DNA of 48,053 nucleotides from Hyphomicrobiales bacterium (GTDB lineage Bacteria > Pseudomonadota > Alphaproteobacteria > Rhizobiales > JAJFHR01). The translations under genes and the position numbers were made by a program. The notes beneath the pieces are model-generated. The model did not search any database. It was not told where the DNA came from and worked only from the letters and a program-made list of their open reading frames with translations. The stretch covers positions 1 to 48,053 of the forward strand of contig JAJFHS010000038.1 of the NCBI GenBank assembly GCA_021775475.1, read 5' to 3'. This document shows, in pieces, positions 30,362 through 37,754 of the stretch (position 1 is the first letter of the stretch; each line of letters opens with the position of its first letter).

Positions 30362-31543
30362 ATGGATCGATTTTATGCTGAATTGGCACCGTTTGACAGG
30401 TTTACAGATTTTGCCGATGTCAACGCTTATACCCGCGTTCCCAATGACTGGCAGGTATTGTGTGCCGATGTGCGTGGTTCGACGAAAGCCATCGAAGAGG
30501 GGCGGTATAAAGATATTAACACGATCGGAGCGGCTTGTATTACTGCCATTTTGAATGTTTCCGGCGATGTAGAGGTGCCTTTCGTCTTTGGCGGGGATGG
30601 GGCGGTAATTGTTGTGCCGCCTTCTTTGCGGGCAAAGGCCGAGAATGAGTTGGTGGCCCTGCAGAAAATGGCGCGCTTGAAGTTTGATTTGGATTTGCGT
30701 GTGGGAGTTGTGCCGGTCGCTGATTTGCGGCAACGAAAAACCGATGTAAAGGTGCGCAAATATCAACTGAGCGAGGGTAATTTCCTCGCCATGTTTTCTG
30801 GTGGCGGCATTGAGCTTGCGGACAGATTGTTAAAGTCTGATAGTGATGATAACCCGTATACACTTAAGCCAAACATGGATGCCGGGCTGCCAAGCCTCGA
30901 TGGCCTGTCGTGTCGCTGGGAGCCATTGAAGCCGCGTGGCGGTGTCATGTTGACAATGATGGTCAAGGCAAAAAGTAGTAGTCCCGCGCAGGAAAAACAA
31001 ACCATGGGCGAGGTTCTTGAAGCACTTTCAGACATTCTCGGCACCGGCACCAAGCAAGCCAGCCCGGCCAGACCAGATACCATGAAGTTCAGGTGGCCGC
31101 CGCGCAATGCCTGGCAAGAAGCGCTGGTTTCTTCCGGCAACCGCTATCCTGTTGGTGCTTATATGAAGATTTTGCTGACGTCTTTGATGCAGGTCTGGTG
31201 CCACGCTTCTGGCAAAAAAGTCGCAGATTATGACGGCGCAACATATGTCGATGAATTGCGCGCCAATACAGACTATCGAAAATACGATGATATGCTGCGC
31301 ATGGTGCTTGATGTGACGGAAGTTCAGGCCGATGGGATTGATGCGTATCTGAGCCAAAGGTTTGATGCCGGTGAGGTGGTGTACGGCACTCACCGTGCCA
31401 AAAGCGCCTTGATGACTTGCGTGGTGTTCAGTTTGCGACAGGGCGAACACGTACATTTTGTCGATGGTGCGGAAGGTGGGTTTGCCATGGCGGCCGTTGA
31501 TTTGAAACGCCGACTGTCACAGGGCAAAAATAACCTGGGTTAG
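30362..31543 (+). CDS. DUF3095 family protein with cyclase-like metal motifs
   Basis: 393 residues. I recognise the DUF3095 family, which has no assigned function that I know. The N-terminal region reads VLCADVRGSTKAI (Asp36) and VFGGDGAVIVVPP (Asp79), matching the order and spacing of the two metal-binding aspartates of class III nucleotide cyclases. The remaining part, including LSEGNFLAMFSGGGIELADR and a C-terminal helical region, is not cyclase-like to my eye. AGGAT precedes the ATG. A nucleotide-binding or cyclase role is inference. Confidence 0.82.
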   Translation: MDRFYAELAPFDRFTDFADVNAYTRVPNDWQVLCADVRGSTKAIEEGRYKDINTIGAACITAILNVSGDVEVPFVFGGDGAVIVVPPSLRAKAENELVALQKMARLKFDLDLRVGVVPVADLRQRKTDVKVRKYQLSEGNFLAMFSGGGIELADRLLKSDSDDNPYTLKPNMDAGLPSLDGLSCRWEPLKPRGGVMLTMMVKAKSSSPAQEKQTMGEVLEALSDILGTGTKQASPARPDTMKFRWPPRNAWQEALVSSGNRYPVGAYMKILLTSLMQVWCHASGKKVADYDGATYVDELRANTDYRKYDDMLRMVLDVTEVQADGIDAYLSQRFDAGEVVYGTHRAKSALMTCVVFSLRQGEHVHFVDGAEGGFAMAAVDLKRRLSQGKNNLG

Positions 31544-31548
31544 GTGTT

Positions 31549-31599
31549 GGAACAGGCAGTGGTCAATTTAATTAACCACTGCCTGTTCCATATTGTTTT
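31549..31599. terminator. Bidirectional terminator between DUF3095 and porin genes
   Basis: A perfect 15-bp stem (31549-31563 with 31575-31589), an 11-base AT-rich loop and a following ATATTGTTTTA. It lies between convergent stops at 31543 and 31621. Confidence 0.85.
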
Positions 31600-31620
31600 A
31601 TCCTATTGAATTTAGGATGA

Positions 31621-32829
31621 TTAGAATTTGATTCTCATGCCTGTGAAGACAGCGAAAACATCATCTGAACCACCATCAAGCTCAAAGTTCTTGACACTCA
31701 AGAACATCTGGGCACCGATTGGATCCAGATTCTGGACTGCACCAAAGCCGTATGCTGTTGCAGTGCCGGATGTTGCAGATGCCATATCTTCACTTTGATA
31801 ATAATCAATGGAGAATGATGTTCTGCCGTACATGGAGACACTGTTGGTCTGGAAACCGACTTTACCGTAGAAGAATTTCTTGTCATCTCCAATATCACGG
31901 TCTTCATTCGCAGCAGCGAATGTCAGGTTAAAGCCATTGTCCAGAAGAACAGAGATTGAACCACTGATACGATCGCTAACACCAGCTGCGTTTGTCACAG
32001 CATTTGTACCCAACGTAGGAGCTCCGACAGCAGGAATAACCGTTGCAGTTGCAGCAGCAGGAGCAGCACCAGTTACAGCACTTGCATTCTGCCACCCAAT
32101 TGATGCGGCAATTCTTGCACCAGCGAACTGGTTAGCATAGCGCAGGGCTACATCGTTACGTCCGCCTTGTGAGGCAGAAGCAGAAAGTCTGAAGCCGGCA
32201 AAAGTAGGTGTGTCGTAACGAATACGATCACGACGAGAGCCGCCATCAAGGTTGGTGAAGTTTGCACTTAATGTTGTTCCTACAACACCACCGTTCTGGA
32301 ACTGCAGGCCATCGGCGCCACCAGAAGTAAGAGAGTACTGGGCAAGGCCGGTGCCGGAAAGATCGGTTTCAGCTGTGCCGTTTGAAGCAGTATTGCCCTG
32401 GCCCAAGGAAAGTTTACCCATGGAAGCAGAATTCAACCAAACTTCAGCAATACGTTCGCCGACTGGAGTTGCGCCCGAAGCAGTACCACCGGTGCCGCCA
32501 TTTGCATTGAAACGAATATCAGTTGAGGAGTTTGATTCGAACTGCAGTTCGATTGTAGCACCTGCAGTTACATCATCATTCAAACGACCAGAAGCTACAA
32601 AACGGAAACGAGTACCGGAGTTGTCGTTGTCGGTGTAGAAAATTTCATCATCGTTACCGTTATCACCATAAAGTACGGCGCGGTTAACCTGACCTGAAAT
32701 TTTCAGCTGAATTGTGTTGGCATTAGGAGCAGGAGCTGGTGGAACCAGAGGATCTGCTGCGTTAGCTGTTCCAAGACCGAAGATGGTCAAGAGGGAAGCT
32801 ACCCCTGCTATTTTTATTTTAGAATGCAT
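31621..32829 (-). CDS. Outer membrane porin
   Basis: 402-residue beta-barrel protein. A signal peptide (SKIKIAGVASLLTIFGLG, cleavage after TANAA) is followed by a Pro/Ala linker and the general porin start LKISGQVNRAVLYGDNGNDD. Alternating hydrophobic strands continue to a C-terminal aromatic residue (MRIKF), as needed for outer membrane insertion. It is a general diffusion porin of the Gram-negative type; solute preference is unknown. Its long AT-rich upstream region contains a striking phased motif array. Confidence 0.92.
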   Translation of the reverse strand: MHSKIKIAGVASLLTIFGLGTANAADPLVPPAPAPNANTIQLKISGQVNRAVLYGDNGNDDEIFYTDNDNSGTRFRFVASGRLNDDVTAGATIELQFESNSSTDIRFNANGGTGGTASGATPVGERIAEVWLNSASMGKLSLGQGNTASNGTAETDLSGTGLAQYSLTSGGADGLQFQNGGVVGTTLSANFTNLDGGSRRDRIRYDTPTFAGFRLSASASQGGRNDVALRYANQFAGARIAASIGWQNASAVTGAAPAAATATVIPAVGAPTLGTNAVTNAAGVSDRISGSISVLLDNGFNLTFAAANEDRDIGDDKKFFYGKVGFQTNSVSMYGRTSFSIDYYQSEDMASATSGTATAYGFGAVQNLDPIGAQMFLSVKNFELDGGSDDVFAVFTGMRIKF

Positions 32830-33543
32830 TTAGTTGCCTTTCTTTCAATTGATCAATTGATTTTTAATGATCCCCCGGGGGAATGTATTCGCAATTTACG
32901 ACCATCAATTTCTCCCCAAAAACACCTGAAGAAAATAGCCCTGCATCGCCCCTCTATAGTGATCACGATTCAGCGGGTATTGTAAGGCACATCACAGGCT
33001 GTTGAACGATAGTTCAAAATCCGTGAACTCTCGTGATTCTTCGTGAGATTTCGTGATAATACGTGATGAGTTTTGTGATAAAATTCGTGAACGAACATTC
33101 AAAAAAGGGAAGAGTATTGTTATATAACAATATATTATAAGAAATATAGATGAGGGCACGGTTTTTTCTATTCTCCCGTGATTCGATTTTAAAGTATTTG
33201 ACTATGAGCGATGGAAAAACCGGATTGATGGCTGCTGGGACGTTGGGGAGCGGTGATCAAAATGTGTCGATTAAATGTTGAAACCGGGCGTTAAACCACG
33301 TTTCTGTCAGGTGAAACGTTTCCTTCCGCACGATCAAAAACCGGTGAGTAAAAAGATAGTGCTCTGTGATGATTTTGCGAGCAAGAGAGACGATAGGATC
33401 ACGTATCTCAAACCAGCTCTCTTTGTCGGCTGTGATAAAAATCACACGGTAGAGCTAATCCTCAATTCTCTAAGAATTTCTTCCCCCCAATTTGATTGAG
33501 AGGGGTGATCTTGCGCGCTTTTTCTACGTCATTGGCTGCTTAT
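32830..33543. other. Long AT-rich region upstream of the porin
   Basis: 714 bases with no recognisable gene. On the porin side it has perfect palindromes CAATTGATCAATTG (32846-32859) and TCCCCCGGGGGA (32871-32882). The phased CGTGA array (33002-33096) follows. TTGTTATATAACAA (33117-33130) is another perfect palindrome. Beyond 33200, two overlapping frames of about 60-75 codons on opposite strands (33257-33445 minus, 33275-33499 plus) have no known family and may be non-coding. Confidence 0.55.
33002..33096. promoter_or_regulatory. Helically phased CGTGA array upstream of the porin
   Basis: CGTGA begins at 33022, 33032, 33042, 33052 and 33062, exactly ten bases apart. A TGTGA at 33074 and a CGTGA at 33086 continue it at 12-base steps. 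Both terminal copies read CGTGAAC. An inverted repeat TTGAAC-GATA-GTTCAA (33002-33017) precedes the array. It lies about 190-270 bases upstream of the porin start. Same-face repeats suggest cooperative binding of several protein copies. Confidence 0.65.
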
Positions 33544-34821
33544 TTAGAGCAAACCCTTGATTGCATGGGGATGTGTGGATTTAGGGCGGCGTATGGACAG
33601 CATAAACCGCGCTTGATTATGATGACCTTGCCGCAGAAAAGCAGCAGCCATGGCAAATTCGAGGAGATCACGCTGGGCGCGACTGCCACCGATTCGGGCA
33701 TGGTCTGTCATTGCGATAGAGAAATGTGAAACCGCCTGGCCCCAGTCTTCTCTGGCAATCGCCCCGAAGGCTTGAGCAAACTCACCAACAAGGTCGGCTG
33801 CAGGCCCTTTGGCTTCCCGGATAATTTTCGCAAGCGCCTCAGTATTCCCAGCAAGGGCATGGGCCAGCGCTGCGTGTATGTCAGCAAATGCGATGCCGGG
33901 TTTGGGAAAACATTTGAGCGCATAATCGCTGACCTCGAGCCATCGATGTGCTGGAATTTCGAGACCAGCCAACTCGGCACGGTACAATATGGCGGCCAAA
34001 TCGGTCAGAACATTTATTGGTGGCCCAAGTGCACCACCGGGCGCAATATCAGCATTAATCACATCCCACATTTTTGTGGCATCACCACTTGCCATTGCCC
34101 AAAGAGCAACGTGCCAGGAAATATGGCAGTGGAGCAGGCCGCGCTTATCATAATTGCGCCGCCATTTATCAAGATAGTCGGCTCCAGCTTCAGTTTCGCC
34201 ATTTTCATAATACAGGTGTGCGCGAATATGTGCGCCGTTGGCGCTGCGCGGGTTAGCTGACAATGAACGCTCTATAGTGCGCTCTGCCGGTCCGGTTTGG
34301 CCGGTCTCAAGTTGTGCAAAGGCATGCTGGCTCAAAAACCACCAGTCATCTCCATAGTGAGGGGCGAGCCAGGTTGTGAAGGCGAGCTGCTCAGACTCGC
34401 GCCCCGATTGCCCGCTAAATCCGATGAGACCAAACACTCCCATGCAAGACTGGGCGACCATGACATCGCGCGGGTAGTGTTTCAGGTGGACACGAATGGC
34501 TTTGTAGGCTTCAGGTCCTTTGCCCTCTAGCAGTAATCCAAGTGCCCTGACCTGGCCAGCTTCGCGTGGGTTTAGGTGTTCAACCCGGGCTCGTGCTTTT
34601 GCCAGAGGATCAGCTACCGTTAAAGTTTTTGCGCACATTTGACGAATTCGGGCAAGGCCGAGGTGGGCGAGAGCAAAATTTTCATCCGCATCAATCGCTT
34701 CTTGGAATGCTTCCTCGACGTCACCGTCGGCCGCCAAAAATCCATCAACAGCTTCAACGTAGGCGTCGCGCGCAGCTTGTGATGATGTTGACAGTTCGTT
34801 TCCGTATCGGTCTTCCAGCAT
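33544..34821 (-). CDS. TPR-type helical repeat protein (TTC38-like)
   Basis: 425 residues of alpha-helical repeats, with motifs such as AIDADENFALAHLGLARIRQ and ERTIERSLSANPRSANGAHI. The length and the HYGDDWWFLSQHAFAQLETG region resemble the tetratricopeptide-repeat-38 family, whose bacterial role I do not know. There is no signal peptide. The ATG at 34821 is chosen because AAGGAG lies eight bases upstream; a longer frame to 34839 lacks a site. It follows the cyclase gene by 67 bases and is the last gene of the cyclic-nucleotide unit. Confidence 0.78.
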   Translation of the reverse strand: MLEDRYGNELSTSSQAARDAYVEAVDGFLAADGDVEEAFQEAIDADENFALAHLGLARIRQMCAKTLTVADPLAKARARVEHLNPREAGQVRALGLLLEGKGPEAYKAIRVHLKHYPRDVMVAQSCMGVFGLIGFSGQSGRESEQLAFTTWLAPHYGDDWWFLSQHAFAQLETGQTGPAERTIERSLSANPRSANGAHIRAHLYYENGETEAGADYLDKWRRNYDKRGLLHCHISWHVALWAMASGDATKMWDVINADIAPGGALGPPINVLTDLAAILYRAELAGLEIPAHRWLEVSDYALKCFPKPGIAFADIHAALAHALAGNTEALAKIIREAKGPAADLVGEFAQAFGAIAREDWGQAVSHFSIAMTDHARIGGSRAQRDLLEFAMAAAFLRQGHHNQARFMLSIRRPKSTHPHAIKGLL

Positions 34822-34888
34822 CACCTTGCTCCTTACCACTCTTGCGCAGTGATATTATGGGTCCATGGACTAAGGAGTTATAATCGCA

Positions 34889-36247
34889 CTAATAGAGAAT
34901 GCAAAGCTCATGTTTTGCCTTGGTTCCTTCAATGTTATGACTAACAATTTTGGGATGTGTTGAAGGTGCGTATCCTTGCGCTGTGGCGATGTCATAGGTT
35001 GTTTTGTCGGCAATTGCGTTTGTTTTAAGCATCTTGTTGAATTTTTCCAGTTTAGCCGAGAGATTAACTGCTGCGCCGATGACGGTGTATTCCAAACGGT
35101 GTTTGTCACCAACAGCGCCAAATGTGATCGGTCCGGTGGCGATCGCCAAATTGATGCGAAGAGGGCTCAATATGGACAGGTCAGGATCTGTCGACCAGGA
35201 TTTCAAGTCGGCAACGATATCGTCCAGCGCTCGCAGGGCATCGGCAGCGTATGTCTTCGAAGGGTTGGTGGCACCAAATGTCGCCATGATGCCATCGCCC
35301 ATGAATTTGTCTATGGTGCCGCCGTGTTTCTGGATTAGCGGAACAATGCGTTTTTGATATTCGGCGAGAATATGCATGACATCGCCGGCTTCCATTTTCG
35401 CTGCCATTATGGTGAATGCGCGAATGTCGACATTGAGGACGCTGGCATCGCGATTGATACCTTCTCCAGGCGCAATTTGGTGATCTGCGTCACGAATTTT
35501 TGTGGCCACCGTGTCGTCGAAAAATCGTGAAAGATCCTGAGCTGCAGTTTGCTCGGTCACAGCGCTGACCAGCAGGTTATGGGCGCGATTTAGCGCCAGT
35601 GCCAAAACCCCGGTGACGATCAGCATGGAGATAATTTTGTCGAATTCCGCACCAAGTAAAATCGAATTGCTGGTCATGTATTCAATATAATTGCGCGTGA
35701 TCATATTGTTGCTGGGATCGACGGAGATTACGTAAAGGATCATCAAGGACCAGCCAACGGCTGCAGCTATGCCTGCGGCCACTACAAAACGGGCCTGAAA
35801 TCGCAAGGCACGCAGGGCGATGAAGATAAATATATAAAGTAACGTCGGCGCTTTGAGGTAAAATGATGGCGGTTGTTGATACTGGATATGAAACGACCAG
35901 ATCAGGATCATTAAGAGTGCGGTATCAAAAATGATGGAAGCGTAGACCACCAGATTGGGCAAACTGCGCTTCAACGCCCAGAATAACATGATCAGGTTGA
36001 TCGCCATATAAGACAGGATTGCATAAGGCACTGGTGAAAACGCAGTGTTGGCATCGGTTTTCGGTGTTACAAGATAAAGTATACCAAAAATTGTTACCAC
36101 AAACAGCTGGATAATTTTTACCAGTATCTCGCTCGAATCTTCCTGTCTGGATATTGCCTCAGTGACCCTGTCGGGCAATTGAGTCGTCCTTTTAGGAGCC
36201 AGTGCGGACACAACGATGTTTTTGAGTTTTTTAGCGCTGACTTTCAA
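34889..36247 (-). CDS. Membrane-bound class III adenylate/guanylate cyclase-like protein
   Basis: 452 residues. Six predicted membrane helices (about 42-62, 73-92, 99-119, 133-150, 153-174, 196-218) precede a class III cyclase domain (about 265-440). Both metal-binding aspartates are present: Asp274 in NVDIRAF and Asp318 in KFMGDG. Lys314, used for purine recognition, is also present. However, the GDxVN motif reads GAAVN (Ala392 in place of the usual Asp), and the transition-state Arg is Lys399, although Asn395 remains. It may have relaxed or altered substrate use. It lies 24 bases after the MBL gene. Confidence 0.9.
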   Translation of the reverse strand: MKVSAKKLKNIVVSALAPKRTTQLPDRVTEAISRQEDSSEILVKIIQLFVVTIFGILYLVTPKTDANTAFSPVPYAILSYMAINLIMLFWALKRSLPNLVVYASIIFDTALLMILIWSFHIQYQQPPSFYLKAPTLLYIFIFIALRALRFQARFVVAAGIAAAVGWSLMILYVISVDPSNNMITRNYIEYMTSNSILLGAEFDKIISMLIVTGVLALALNRAHNLLVSAVTEQTAAQDLSRFFDDTVATKIRDADHQIAPGEGINRDASVLNVDIRAFTIMAAKMEAGDVMHILAEYQKRIVPLIQKHGGTIDKFMGDGIMATFGATNPSKTYAADALRALDDIVADLKSWSTDPDLSILSPLRINLAIATGPITFGAVGDKHRLEYTVIGAAVNLSAKLEKFNKMLKTNAIADKTTYDIATAQGYAPSTHPKIVSHNIEGTKAKHELCILY

Positions 36248-36271
36248 AACAATTACCCTTTTTATTCTGAC

Positions 36272-37102
36272 TTAAGGGTACATTACCAAACCTTCACGTG
36301 CGACAATGGTGCCTGCGCGTACAGCTTTTGCCTCTTTTTCAACCGCCCGCAAACTGTCATCATCATGGCGTGGACGATGATGAAAAAGTGCAAGCTGTTC
36401 TACTTCGGCAGCCTCGCAAAGACGTATACCTTCTTGCCAGGTCGAATGACCGAAGCCTTTAAATTTCGGGTATTCTACATCTGTATAGGTTGCATCGTAG
36501 ATGACAATATCGGCTTTATGGATCAACTTTAAGATATTCTGATCCAGTTCACCTTCACGATGTTCTGTGTCCGAGATGTAGCAAATTGATTTGCCCTGCC
36601 ATTCAACCCGGTACCCGCAACAGCGATTAGGATGATTGAGATGGCCAGTGGCAATGGTGATGCCTGGTTTGGGGGTTAATGTATCGCCAATGGAAAAATT
36701 TCGGTAATCGATATTTGCTTTGAAATACTCTGGATTAACAGGAAAATACGGTTCTTTGATTAATTCGTAAATCATCTCTTTGGTGGTCATAATGCCTTCG
36801 AGGTGGCCCGACCAGATATTGATGTTACGTTCTTTGTGGTACAATGGCTCAAAAAAAGGCAACCCAGAGATGTGGTCAAAATGACAATGAGAGAACAGCA
36901 GGTCGATATCCTCATGACTGTCATCAGCAAGAATATGGCCGAGGTTTTTTATTCCTGAACCGGCATCAATGATGAGAAGGTGAGATCCACATCTAATTTC
37001 GACACAGGAGGTATTTCCGCCAAATTCAAGAGTTTGCGGTCCCGGAACCGGCAAACTGCCCCTTGCCCCCCAAAACCTGACGAAAAAATCATTGTGCTGC
37101 AT
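36272..37102 (-). CDS. Metallo-beta-lactamase-fold hydrolase
   Basis: 276 residues, no signal peptide. The metal motif is SHCHFDHISG (His72, His74, Asp76, His77). Further ligands are likely His154 or His157 in GHLNHP, Asp178 in YISDTEH and the HH pair at 241-242. The N-terminus RFWGARGSLPVPGP is typical of the phosphodiesterase/RNase-Z-like branch. Placed between a cNMP-binding gene and a cyclase gene, it is a good candidate cyclic-nucleotide phosphodiesterase (inference from context). A 135-base gap before it may hold a second promoter. Confidence 0.88.
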   Translation of the reverse strand: MQHNDFFVRFWGARGSLPVPGPQTLEFGGNTSCVEIRCGSHLLIIDAGSGIKNLGHILADDSHEDIDLLFSHCHFDHISGLPFFEPLYHKERNINIWSGHLEGIMTTKEMIYELIKEPYFPVNPEYFKANIDYRNFSIGDTLTPKPGITIATGHLNHPNRCCGYRVEWQGKSICYISDTEHREGELDQNILKLIHKADIVIYDATYTDVEYPKFKGFGHSTWQEGIRLCEAAEVEQLALFHHRPRHDDDSLRAVEKEAKAVRAGTIVAREGLVMYP

Positions 37103-37237
37103 TTCGATCCCAACGTGACAATTGTATCAATAGTGTATCGAGCCGGGATTTTTTAACGAATTCGTGCACTGGTTTTTGCCCCTCAAGCCCAGGAAAATTT
37201 CCGTCATTGTAACAGTTTAAGCCATTGGTGGTGTATA

Positions 37238-37702
37238 TCAAGCCTCCAGTTCCTGAATTTTTTTTCGGGCCTGCGATAAATCGGCAGTTGTATTGGTCAG
37301 GCGATCACCAAGAACGCGCATTAATTCGATTGCCGCTTCAGGGAATTCGGTCAGAAGCTGGAGAAATTGTTCTTTGGATATTTTGAGTGTTTCCAGGTGG
37401 CTGCACGCTCTTATCGTGGCAGTACGCGGGACATCACAGATAATTCCCATTTCACCGACAAAGGCGTTTTTTCCAACCTGGGCCACCTTGATTTCTCCGG
37501 CAGGTGTATCAATGAGAACATCGGCGGAGCCCTTTATAATGGCGTAGGCGGCATCTGAAGGGTCTCCCATATGAAAAAGATCCTGCCCCTCCTCATAGTC
37601 AATGCGTTCTGAAGTAAAAGCCAGAAGCTTCAGTTTAGACGGACTGATTTTCGCGAAAAGCGGGTTTCGCCGAAGTGCACCTACTTCATCATCCAATGCC
37701 AT
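37238..37702 (-). CDS. Stand-alone cyclic-nucleotide-binding domain protein
   Basis: 154 residues consisting almost only of a CRP-type cNMP-binding beta-roll, with no DNA-binding domain. The phosphate-binding cassette keeps its key residues: GEMG with Glu84 and PRTAT with Arg93, so cAMP or cGMP binding is plausible. A short helical tail (LSQARKKIQELEA) could mediate contact with a partner. It lies 52 bases downstream of the pseudo-ABC gene. I infer a sensor subunit for that membrane protein. Confidence 0.9.
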   Translation of the reverse strand: MALDDEVGALRRNPLFAKISPSKLKLLAFTSERIDYEEGQDLFHMGDPSDAAYAIIKGSADVLIDTPAGEIKVAQVGKNAFVGEMGIICDVPRTATIRACSHLETLKISKEQFLQLLTEFPEAAIELMRVLGDRLTNTTADLSQARKKIQELEA

Positions 37703-37754
37703 TATAAAATCTCCAAACCCCGAGTGGGAAACGTTCTATTGTGTCTTAACACCT

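Noticed and set aside
33002..33096. Plasmid-like iteron origin
   Set aside because: No replication initiator gene is nearby and the surroundings are chromosomal housekeeping genes; the porin promoter position fits an operator better.
33257..33499. Two overlapping small open frames on opposite strands
   Set aside because: No recognisable family, no good ribosome-binding site and both cannot be right; kept only as a note in the intergenic entry.
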